Source: Posidonia oceanica
Lineage: Eukaryota; Streptophyta; Magnoliopsida; Alismatales; Posidoniaceae
Reading direction: 5' to 3'
Length of the DNA: 64,000 nucleotides
Assembly: GCA_037176725.1 (NCBI GenBank)
Contig: JAZBRS010000076.1
Location: 122,965,001-123,029,000 of the forward strand
Shown: positions 1-9,640 of the stretch, piece after piece
How positions within the stretch are numbered: position 1 is the stretch's first letter
How the letters are laid out: every line of letters begins with the position of its first letter
The notes under the pieces: generated by a model
Database searches by the model: none
Seen by the model: the letters and a program-made list of their open reading frames with translations, nothing else
Told to the model about the DNA's origin: nothing
Made by a program: the position numbers and the translations under genes

Positions 1-505
1 GACAGGACCGTAAACTGTCGCTCCAGTTGATAGGTCTGTAAACTATCCACCAGTTGGTAGGACTGTAAACTACCACGCGCAATGATGTTATACGGCTGAC
101 ATCCAGTAACTGTCCCTCGCAATGCCGTTTCCAGTTGATAGGACTGTAAACTATCCTCCAGTTGATAGGTCTGTAAACTATCCGCCGGTTGACAGGACCG
201 TAAACTGTCGTTCCAGATGATAGACTGTAAACTATCCGGCATTGCGTTATACGGCTGATATCCAGTAACTATCACTCATGGCTTGTGGTTTCCGGTTGAC
301 AGGACCGTAAACTGTCGCTCCAGTTGATAGGTCTGTAAACTATCCACCGGTTGACAGGACCGTAAACTGTCGTTAGGCTGATACTCCTAAACTATCACCC
401 ACAACCATGTTATACGGCTGATATCCAGTAACTATCACTCACAACTGCTCCGGTTGACAGGACCGTAAACTGTCACTCCCGGTTGATAGGACCGTAAACT
501 ATCCG
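1..505 (+). repeat. 3' UTR array of short covarying stem-loops
   Basis: This is a run of ~25-30-bp degenerate units, most with a 19-nt stem-loop of 5-bp arms and 9-nt loop. Examples: 1-19 has arms GACAG/CTGTC, 29-47 has GATAG/CTATC, and 56-74 has GGTAG/CTACC. A second class has 4-bp arms and loop TCCAGTAAC: GACA/TGTC at 98-114, and GATA/TATC at 257-273 and 420-436. Plant Tat-lineage elements are known for hypervariable 3' UTRs with tandem repeats (established). The paired changes in the arms are what I see here; any function is inference. Confidence 0.9.
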
Positions 506-1006
506 GACGATGAGCCCGTCACCTTATCATTTTTTTTCTCCTTTTCGGCGTAACCTTGTCCCAGGAAGACAAAGTCACGCACCCCCTTTCTGCGATAGGA
601 GAGTTGGCCTCTCTCCCCTCGCACTCTTTTCTTTCCTGCTGGCTTGTTCCCCAGACGGGGACAAGCTGCACCCTGTTTCCCCTCGCTTTGTCGCGTGAGT
701 TTGGCCTCCCTGCCAGATCCTCGCGCCACATCGCGTCCTTTTATCTTCTCTCTTGCATCATCTCCGCGCCTTCTCAGCTAGCATTGCATATTAATTTAAC
801 ATCATCAGCATCACTTGCGTGGCATCAGCATCTCTTCTAGTTGCACTAACTTTTGTACTAACTTTTGCATCGCATTAGCATGCATTGCATACTTAGCATC
901 ATTTATCTGCACCCAACACCTCGCATTGCGGCAATGGGCTACGACGTTCGGTGCATCCGCCGAATAAGTAACTCACGCCAATAGCAAATCTTTTGGCCCT
1001 CCGGTC
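506..1006 (+). other. non-coding 3' UTR tail of the retrotransposon
   Basis: No plausible gene lies here. The stretch is pyrimidine-rich around 510-700, then carries repeated short GCATTGCAT/GCATCA/TTAGCAT motifs at about 770-910. A related sequence in reverse orientation occupies 42966-43488 of the complete element, so this is a shared non-coding part of the family. Confidence 0.8.
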
Positions 1007-1090
1007 AAATGGGGTGTCTTGTCAACCCTGAGCAGCGGTCTCGGTCCCCTTGACCTCGCTCAGGGAGGGGCATCTGTTGACACCCCATTT
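1007..1090 (+). promoter_or_regulatory. polypurine tract and LTR edge within a large stem-loop
   Basis: The plus-strand priming site is the purine run AGGGAGGGG at 1062-1070, four bases before the LTR start at 1075. It is enclosed by two nested inverted repeats: AAATGGGGTGTC (1007-1018) with GACACCCCATTT (1079-1090), and CCCTGAGC (1026-1033) with GCTCAGGG (1058-1065). The outer arm pairs with the first bases of the LTR itself. The other element has the same layout with altered but still complementary arms (42882-42965). Confidence 0.8.
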
Positions 1091-1229
1091 CGACAAGGCT
1101 GAATCAGCGGATCTCTCTGGCGGCTAGGAAAAACCCAAAATCGCACATTCCTCTTCATCCTTCTTCCCAAATCAAACTCCAGCTCAAACCTCAGAGCCAA
1201 ACCTAGAACCACACCCATTTTCTAACCCC

Positions 1230-1306
1230 AAAACCTTATCCTGAAACCATCCCAAAACCTTATCCTGAAACCATCCCAAAACCTTACCCTGAAACCATCC
1301 CAAAAC
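1230..1306 (+). repeat. 24-bp tandem repeat in LTR, about 3 copies
   Basis: A 24-bp unit containing AAAACCTTATCCTGAAACC begins at 1230, 1254 and 1278 with a single difference (TATC to TACC) in the third. I did not see it expanded in the other LTR copies, so it is a local length variant. Confidence 0.85.
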
Positions 1307-3849
1307 CCAAGCCAAAACCAAACCCTAACCCTCCTTTCTACCCTTCATAACCAGCCAACTTGACCTAAGCCTTTACCCCTCTTCCCGAGCTCAAAACTTG
1401 ACCAAAATCCATAGGAAAATCCACCAACACCCACTCAACAAACCTACTCTAAAACCTAGAAATTTCTAAACCTGACCCATTCCCAAAAACCCTAGAAAAC
1501 CTAGGTGAATTTCCCCTTTTTCTACACCTTGAAACCCCTCCAAAACCTTCTTAGAATCAAACCAAAACCTTAGACCGAATACCTTAAGCCCTAGACTACC
1601 CACTCGCCAATTTTCACCCCATTCTGAGACCTCTAAGCCTTCCTTTCACCCAAATTATCCTTTTCTCTCTCCGGGATTATCATTTTCTCTCTCCTCTCTC
1701 TCTCCTGATTATCATCTCTCTTTTCATCCCTTTCTGATCCTTTTTCTGGTCTGGCTGTGGGCCCCCTCTGTGCTTCTATCCTTCCTCTATCCTATCCCTA
1801 TTTTTACTTTATTTTTAACACTTTTTCTGAATTTTTAAAAATCGTTTTCCTCCAACCTATCTTTTTCCTTTTATTCCCCTTTTTATTCCATTTTTTCCTC
1901 CTTCTCTTTTCCCTTTTCTCCCTTTTGCAAAAATCCACAAAAACCCATAAAAATCTGTAAAATCTCAAAACATAAAACAAACAAATCAGTACCCTAAGAA
2001 AAACAATTAAAAAATGTTAAACAAGCAATTAACAACTTAAACTTAACTTAAGCAAGCTAAAAAGAAAACTAAACATGCAAACTAAAAAATGCAAAACAAA
2101 TCAAAAGAAAACACTGAAAAATCAGGAAAAAAGCTAAAACAAAATCAAAACCCACCAAAGGTAAAAACCCATCAGAAGAATTAAAAAACAAACCCTAAAA
2201 AGGAGAATTAAAAATCAAACATTAAAACAAATAATTAAAAAAGGCAAAGGACTTAACCTAGTAAACATAAGAAAAACAAGTTAAAAGCTTAATTAAAAAA
2301 AAGGAAAAAAAACACATCTGAAAAGCTCAAAAACACCCTATCAAACCAGAAAAATCCAACTAAAAACTTCAAGAAAAATCCTTAAATAAAAATCAAGACA
2401 TAACTTAAAAGACTTAAGAAAGAAAAACCCTAAGAAGACTACAACTTTAAAATCTAAAACCAACCCTAAAATAATACAAAATAAATCCTGAAAAATCCTA
2501 ATCAATGCCCTAAGTGTCCAACAAAAGAAATAAAATTTTTAAAATAATTTAAAAGGGGATTAACAAACATTTAATCAAGTGAAAACCAATTAAAAACAAA
2601 ACCAAAACCCTAAAACCCTAATCAAGCCCAAAACACATTAATCAACTCAAAATAACCATTAAAAATCTTAATTAAAATCCTAACCTACAGCAAAACTCTT
2701 CTAATATTTTTACTTATTTTTAGTTTATTTTTACCTATTTTATTTCCCCATTCTACCCTCTCTTTCTTTCCTCCTTCTTTCTTTCTTTCTTTCTTTCTTT
2801 CCTTCCTTACTGGGCTCAATCCGGCCCATTTCTTCTTTTCTTTCTTTTTCATTCTTTTTCTCAGCCCGCAGCAGTCCGGCCCACGCTTCGTCTCCTCCTT
2901 CTTCTTCCTCGCGCTTCCACCGGATTTCCTTCCCGCGAGCTCGCTGCTACAGGTCTCCCTCCATTCCATTTGAATTCGAAGCTCCGTCCTTTCATCTACA
3001 GCAGCTCGCCGCCTCTCCCTCGTCTCAGCAGTTTTTCCGGAGTCGGACGACACCGGTCCTCTCTGCTGCAGTGGCCACCGATGGATTTCAAAAACTTCCA
3101 GCGCGCCAGCAGCCTCCCCTCCCCAGATAAAAGCTTCCCGTCCTTCCTTCAATCAGAGAGAGATAGACCTTCAATTGGCAGTGAGAGCGAGCAAGAGAGA
3201 GCAACGAGAGACCACCGGCAAACCAGAGACCAAAATCCGTTTTTTCTTTCCTTTCTGTGCGATCTTCCTTCTCCCCTGATCCTCTTCCAATTCCGGAGTG
3301 AAAAGAGAGAGGAAAGAGAGTGTTTGTGAGTTCTGGGCATCCCGGAGAGAAGCCCTCATCAGAGCCCGATCCCTCCATCCAGTCTTCTTCTTTTCTTCTC
3401 TGAAAATATCAGCAGAGCATCCTTCTTTCTTTTCCAATCCCCCAACACCACTCCAAGCCTCCACACTTCTCCCCTTTGCTCCCCCAAGATCACCCAAAAC
3501 CCAGCCATTTCCCAGCCTCATTCTCCGGCCATTCCACCCACTGAACCCACCTAAAACCACCCGGAAACACCCCGATCACCAGACCTGCAACCCAGCTCCT
3601 TTCTCTCACAATTCCCTCCACTCCAACTCACCACCCTCTCCCAAACTTTGTCCAGAGACTCACTGGACCTCCACCTTCTCAAAACACCAACCATCAAACC
3701 CAGCCACCCATCGTAGACCTTAAGCTCCACTACAAACACCTAGACCATCTTCAGCCCAGAAAACCGACCTAGCTCCAAGACCACTCCACAGCCTCCCAAA
3801 AAGCATTTCAACCACCCAGAACCACTCCCCGCACCTCCAGCAATCTCCC

Positions 3850-4577
3850 AGAGCGCTCCATCCAAGCCGACGAGCAGCAACGCCCCTCCCCGACCTCCGG
3901 CAGCAACCTGTGAACCCAAATCAGTCGAACCACCACCCGTGCTGCGAAGCTTCCGTCTGACTATCTGGGAAGCACCGGAGGAACATTCAGAAGCCGCTCC
4001 AACCTTCGCGAGCGACGGACGACGCCCGCTGTGACCGAACGACCTCCGCCGACCGGCTCTGGAACCACTGACGTCGGGGGAACGACTCAGACGCGGAAAG
4101 AGGTAAATTTTGCTTCCATTAGCTTCCTTTTCTTTTCCTCTCGCTTCCCTGCCCTTTAGACTAGCTTTTCCGGCCCTCCTGCTCCGTTTCCGCTCGCCGG
4201 TCCGGTCATCTTCTCCGGCAACGTCCTCCGGTCTTCGCGGCGCTCCAGCCAGCGGAACGCCATCCCGGTGATCCCCGAAGCTCCGCACGGACGTCAGGAG
4301 TCTCCTCCGGTCTTCAGAGCGCAGCTTCGCTGCGTCGAACGACCGGACCGAGCTTCAGACCTTCTGTAGAGCTCCGGCGAACGCTCCGGCACGTTCCAGA
4401 CAGCGTCGTCCTCCACCGATTGCCGCCCTGTCTCTGCCAACTCCGGGAGCACCTCCTCCGTTCGACTGCGCATCCTCAGCCCCCCCCTGTCGACGGCATG
4501 AGCGCTGGAAGTTTCGTGCTACAGTGCGCGTCGCCGTCGACGACCGGCACTGTGTCTTTATTTTTCAGTTTATATAG
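3850..4577 (+). promoter_or_regulatory. GC-rich block with TATA-like box (putative LTR promoter)
   Basis: A CpG-rich block at about 3850-4560 is followed by TATATAG at 4571-4577 and a long T-rich transcribed-looking region. The inner solo LTR keeps the TATATA motif on its minus strand near 29760; the other copies have degraded versions. If this is the promoter, U3 is ~3.5 kb and R plus U5 ~2.7 kb. No transcription start can be shown from sequence alone. Confidence 0.35.
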
Positions 4578-4619
4578 TTTTAGGGTGAATATTGCATATC
4601 TGTCTTAAGTTTTTTCATT

Positions 4620-5660
4620 TTTACATTCCAGTCCTTATTTCATTTATTCTGCTTAGTTTTTAATTAAATGCTTTGCTAAATTGCGCGATCTGTTTATGTT
4701 TTTCAATATTTGCAAGTAGATCCTTTTACTGTGCTGTGCTGCTTTAATTTTTTGTAATTTAGTCCTCCTGTTCTCAGTTTTTGCACCTAGGTCCTGCATT
4801 TAATCAGTTCATTTATTTACTCATATTTACCATACTATATTGCATCCTGGCCCCTTGCATGTTTTTATTTTTGCATTTAAGTCCCATGCACTGTTAGAAC
4901 TTAGGATTATTTTTTATTTTTCCATACTGCATTGCATTCCAAGTCCCTGCATTTTTCCATTTTTGCATTTAAGTCCATGCACTGTAGAAACCTAGGTTCT
5001 GATTTTTATTTTTGGTTGATGCATTGCATATTAGCCCCTCTACTTTATCATATTTGCAGTTAGGTCCATTTTAAATGGACAGTAACTGTGCTGCATGTAT
5101 TTTAACTTACTGCATTGCATTTTTAACCCCATATTTTCCAGAAATTGCACTGTGGTCCTGTCATTTAATTTTCAGAGCATATTTTCCATACTAAATTGCA
5201 TTTTCAACCCCTGCATGTTTTCAAAACCACACTTAGGTCCCTGCATGCTTTAAAAATCATGTGAAAAGACCATTTTGCCCCTAGGTTGCATTTTAGCCCC
5301 TATGCCTACCAAATTTCATACAGACCTTCCACTAGTACCCCCAGACTCCCCAGGACCTTGTTTTCTGGAAAATTTGCATCTTAGACCCTAGATTTTTTTA
5401 AAATTGCACTCTGACCCCCTTTTGGTTTCAAAATCTCTTTCAAAGCATACCTTCTTTTCAAAACACCTTTCTGAGCCTAGTTTTTTTTGCCAAATAGACC
5501 CCTGTCTTCCCCTGTTTTCAAAATCCTCTCCCGTGGAACCCTGTTTTCTGGGAAATTTGCATTTTTTAGCCCCTCTTCTTTTTCAAAATACTTTCTGAAA
5601 TCCTAGTTTTTTCCCAGCTTCTTTTCTTTACTTTTTCTTGCTTTTGCATGCATTCTGCAT
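4620..5660 (+). repeat. degenerate TTGCATTT/AGTCC-rich quasi-periodic stretch
   Basis: About 1 kb of loosely repeated phrases combines TTGCATTT, TAAGTCC or TAGGTCC, CTGCATG and TTTTCAAAA, with no exact period. The same stretch, reversed, is present in the other LTR copies (for example 24800-25790 and 38690-39700). It has the look of an ancient decayed tandem repeat within the transcribed part of the LTR. Confidence 0.6.
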
Positions 5661-6389
5661 CCATTTAGTCTTGCATTTCAGCATCCCCTTTGCACACACT
5701 AAGCACTCCTAGCTCCCTTTCACTTGGGAGGACCCTTATGCACATCCCTAGGACCTCCTGAACACCTAGATCTGTTCTTCTCCCCTGTTCTGGCCCTTCT
5801 GCCTTGGAGCTGCGATATCTTCCAATCCGGCCGTTGGATCTTCTCAAGTGAGCTGCCCAAGCGACCGCAGCGAAGCGCTCTTCAGCATAGACCAGACAGA
5901 TTTCAGATCAGGCTCCCGGACTTCCTGGTATGTCCTCCTGAACCCCTGCATTGCATTCATTTGCATGGCATTTGCACAGTTTTCCTTGTTTTCGCTTCCT
6001 GTCTCTTTGAACATGTAGAATAGGACTTCCCCTTTCTGCTTGTCTATTCAGATCCTCGTTTCGCGTTTCCCTGTGTGTTTCGTGTTGCGTTCTCCTTGGA
6101 TTTGCCACTTTATGTGACTTTCTTCCCCTTTTTCCACGATCCGATCGCATCGCGAGCTTTGGGCAGCATGCGAGACACACCGTGGAACGGTTTAGTGGGA
6201 AACAGCCGCAAAGAGGTGGTAATCCCTCCATTTGCCCTTTCTCCCCTCAGTAGGTCTTCACACCTGCTCTGAGTGGTCCTAAACAGCGTTTGTTCTTATA
6301 CACACGTTGTCTTGCCTCCCCTTTGACCCCTTTTAATCTCTTTCTGCATTCTCGCATTTGCATGGCTTTTTCGAGGTTTTTGCTTCGCT

Positions 6390-6700
6390 GTTTTGGCACC
6401 GTTTCGCGTGCCCGCCCTCGCTTTCGCTCCGTTTTGCGTGCCCATCTGTTTTCTTGTCTCATTTTGCGCACTGTCTTGCCTTCTCGTTTGTTTTGCGTGC
6501 CGGTTTTATTCTTTCGCCCCGTTTTGCGTACCATTCTGTTTTTTCGTCCTGTTTTGCGTACCTTCTTGCTCTCTTGTCTCGTTTTGCGCGCTGCCTTGTT
6601 TTCTGCTCGTTTTGCGTGACGATTTCGCTCTTTTGCATCGTTTTGCGTGCGTTGTTCGCTTCCCGCCTCGTTTTGCGTGTTTCGCGCCGTTTTCTCTTGC
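6390..6700 (+). repeat. ~30-bp minisatellite with GTTTTGCGTGCC core
   Basis: Units of roughly 28-36 bp share the core GTTTTGCGTGCC or GTTTTGCGCAC. Homologous arrays, reversed, lie at about 23737-24085, 27690-28040, 37745-37990 and 56395-56650. Unit number and spacing differ between LTR copies, so the array is length-variable. Confidence 0.8.
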
Positions 6701-6984
6701 ATGTCGATCCCATTGCATGGTTTTCACGCTGTTTTGTTTCCTCGCTTGCATTTGCATATAGGGCTGTGATGCTTACTGCCTGGAGTTCTCACGAGCTAGG
6801 TTTCGCCTGGTTCGGAACACGGACAGCGTAGCTGAGCACTTAGAGAGCACGTTTACTTCCCTGCCTTGCATTTTCCCACTTAGAGCACTCCTTGAGCATT
6901 CATTTAGGCATTCATAGGCACATAGGCATTCAATCCTGCATTTCCCTGCATATGCGAGCGTAAGCCTAGAAAGACCGATTTTCG

Positions 6985-7030
6985 GGCGTGTCGGGGGTGC
7001 CTAACACCTTCCCCGCACGTAACAGGAGTC
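6985..7030 (+). promoter_or_regulatory. conserved U5 block with GGTG...CACC stem
   Basis: All five LTR copies keep this block almost unchanged (reversed near 23455, 27368, 37429 and 56079). It contains GGTG(CCTAA)CACC followed by TTCCCCGCACGTAACAGGAGTCC-like sequence. From memory, many plant Tat-type LTRs have a similar GGTGCTAATACC-type block near the 3' end of the LTR, but I cannot check this. It may belong to R/U5 processing signals. Confidence 0.4.
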
Positions 7031-7210
7031 CTTGCCCTGTCTTCTGGCCCGCAATGACCATATTGCCCCTATCCTAGGCTAGAGTCATCACATTTGCATT
7101 CATTTGCATTTGTTTTCCTTTGCATTGCTTTGCTTCGCATTTCTTTCTTGGTTTTGCGTGTTAACTCATGCATTTCCCCCGGTTTTCCTTGTCTCCCGTT
7201 AATAGACATG

Positions 7211-7222
7211 GTGGCGACTCTG
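7211..7222 (+). other. primer-binding-site-like 12-mer inside U5
   Basis: GTGGCGACTCTG here is identical to the first 12 bases that follow the 5' LTR in the complete element (minus strand, 55750-55739). The copy sits about 125 bp before the LTR end in every LTR of the family, for example 55864-55875 on the minus strand. Confidence 0.75.
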
Positions 7223-7337
7223 ATTTGTCTTATCTTTTCCTTTTCTCCTCGATTTTAAGTGTTTTTCGAGTTGAGCCTCTTCCTCGGATCTCAATCGCCG
7301 CTAAATAGCGAGCCTGGTTCCGATCGGGATCGCTACA

Positions 7338-9640
7338 GCACCTATCAATCCTAGCGGTCCGGTCTTGACAAGGCTGGCACTTATCATTCCTGACCTCTTC
7401 TGGGTCTTGTTAGGGCTTGCACCAATCATTCCTGGTGGTCCGGTCATGATAAGGCTCGTACATATCATTCCTTACCTCTTTCGGGTCTTGTTGGGCTTGC
7501 ACCTATCATTCCTGGCGATCCGGTCTTGATAAGGCTCGTACTTATCATTCCTGACCTCTTCCTGGTCTTGTTAGGGCTTCCACCTATCATTCCTGGGGGT
7601 CCGGTCAAGATAAGGCTTGTACTTATCATTCCTGACCTCTTCCGGGTTTTGTTCGGACTTGCACCTATCATTCCTAGTGGTCCGGTCTTGATTAGGCTTG
7701 TACGTATCATTCTTGACCTCTTCCGGGACTTGTTAGGGCTTGTACCTTTCGTTCCTGGCGGTCCGGTCATCATAGGGCTTGTACTTATCATTCCGGAGCT
7801 CTTCCGGGTCTTGTTAGGGCATGAACCTATCATTCCTGGCGGTCTGGTCTTGATAAGGCTTGTACTTTTCATTCCATACCTTTTTCGGGGCTTGTTTGGG
7901 CTTGCACCAATCATTCCTAGCAGTCCGGTATTGATACGGCTTGTAGTTATCTTTCCAGACCTCTTCCAGGTCTTGTTAAGGCTTGCCCCTATCATTCTTG
8001 GCGGTCCAGTCACGATAAGGCTTGTACTTATCATTCCTGACCCCTTTCGGGTCTTGTTAGGGCTTGCACCTATCATTCCTGGCGGTCCGGTCATGATAAG
8101 GCTTGTACTTATAATTCCTGACCTCTTCCAGGTCTTGTTAGGGCTTGCACCTATCATTCCAAGCGGTCCGGTCATGAAAAGGCTTGTACTTATCATTCCT
8201 GACATCTTCCGGGTCATGTTTGGGCTTGCACCTATCATTCCTAGCGGTCCTGTCTTCATATGGCTGGTACTTATCATTCCTGACCTCTTCCGGGTATAGT
8301 TAGAGCCTGCACCTCTCATTCTGGGCGGTCCGGTCTTGATAAGGTTTCTACTAATCATTCCCGACCTCTTCTGGGTCTTGTTGGGGCTTGCACCTATCAG
8401 TCCTGGCAGTCCGGTCTTCATAAGGCATGTACTTATCATTCCAGACCTCTTACGAGTCTTGTTAGGGCTTGCACCAATCATTCCTGGTGGTCTGGTCTTG
8501 ATAAGGCTTGTACTAATCATTCCTGACCACTTCTGGATCTTGTTAGGGCTTGCACCTATCATTCCTGGCGGTCCAGTCTTGATAAGGCTCGTACCTATCA
8601 TTCCTGACCTCTTCCAGGCCTTGTTAGGGCTTGCACCAGTCATTCCGGGCGGTCCGTTCTTGATAAGGCTCGTACTTATCATTCCTGACCTCTTCCGGGT
8701 CTTGTTGGGGCTTGAACCACTCATTCCTGGCGGTCCGGTCATGATAAGGCTGGCACTTATCGTTCCTGACCTCTTCTGGGTCTTGTTAGGGCTTGCACCA
8801 ATCAGTCCTGGTGGTTCGGTCATGGTATGGCACGTACATTTCATTCCTGACCTCTTCCAGGTCATGTTAGGGCTTGCACCTATCATTCCTAGCGGTTCGG
8901 TCTTGATAAGGCACGTACTAATCATTCCTGACCTCTTCTGGGTTTTGTTAGGGCTTGCACCTATCATTCCAGGCGGTTCGGTCATGATAAGCTTGAACTT
9001 ATCATTCCTGACGTCTTCCGGGTCTTGTTAGGGCTTGCACCTATCATTCTTGGTGGTTCGGTCTTGATAAGGCTTGTACATATCATTCTTGACCTCTACC
9101 GCGTTGTGTTAGGGCTTGCACCTATCAATCCTAGCGGTCCGATCTTGACAAGGCTGGCACTTAACATTCCTGACCTCTTCTGGGTCTTGTTAGGGCTTGC
9201 ACCAATCATTCCTGGTGGTCCAGTCATGATAAGGCTCGTACATATCATTCCTTACCTCTTTCGGGCCTTGTTGGGCTTGCACCTATCATTCCTGGCGATC
9301 CGGTCTTGATAAGGCTCGTACTTATCATTCCTGACCTCTTCCTGGTCTTGTTAGGGCTTCCACCTATCCTTCCTGGGGGTCCGGTCATGATAAGGCTTGT
9401 ACTTACCATTCCTGACCTCTTCCGGGTTTTGTTAGGACTTGCACCTATCATTCCTGGCGGTCCGGACTTGATTAGGCTTGTACGTATCATTCCTGACCTC
9501 TTCCGGGACTTGTTAGGGCTTGCACCTTTCGTTCCTGGCGGTCCGGTCGTCATAGGGCTTGTACTTATCATTCCGGACCTCTTCCGGGTCTTGTTAGGGC
9601 AAGCACCTATCATTCCGAGTGGTCCGGTCTTGACAAGGCT
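7338..9640. repeat. local ~1.78-kb duplication within the satellite
   Basis: The block starting CACCTATCAATCCTAGCGG at about 7339 recurs at about 9119 with the same order of private variants, including a shared 2-bp deletion (TTGTTGGGCTTG at 7488 and 9268). The offset is 1780 bp, about 22 units. Similarity can be followed for roughly 500-600 bp. Confidence 0.75.

Larger units (their letters stand above)
1..7337 (+). mobile_element. 3' part of a Tat/Ogre-like LTR retrotransposon (left end outside window)
   Basis: The segment holds the last ~1.07 kb of an element's internal region followed by a full 3' LTR. It has the same LTR termini (TGTTGACACC at the 5' end, GATCGCTACA at the 3' end), the same polypurine-tract region and the same 3' UTR hairpin repeats as the complete element at 37101-61544, but in the opposite orientation. 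The LTR ends directly against 81-bp satellite at 7338, so the right target-site copy should be GCACC (7338-7342); the left copy lies outside the window and cannot be checked. No coding sequence of this copy is visible. Confidence 0.93.
1075..7337 (+). repeat. 3' LTR, 6263 bp
   Basis: The LTR starts TGTTGACACCCC after the polypurine tract and ends GATCGCTACA against satellite DNA, with canonical TG...CA ends. It is longer than the other copies in the window (about 5.79-5.92 kb). From 5' to 3' it contains an A/C-rich AACCCTA-like stretch, a long A-rich part (1950-2700), a CTTT microsatellite (about 2770-2805), a pyrimidine- then GC-rich block up to 4560, a possible TATA box, a long TTGCATTT-rich stretch, a ~30-bp minisatellite and a conserved 3' end. 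The short open frames inside it are not conserved between copies and look non-coding. Confidence 0.93.

Noticed and set aside
1310..1335. Telomere-like AACCCTAACCCTCC
   Set aside because: Only about two partial repeats inside an A/C-rich LTR segment; not a telomeric tract.
6290..6831. Overlapping Phe/Cys/Arg-rich frames in the LTR and similar frames in every other LTR copy
   Set aside because: They arise from the ~30-bp GTTTTGCGTGCC minisatellite in several frames and strands; there is no conserved frame between copies.
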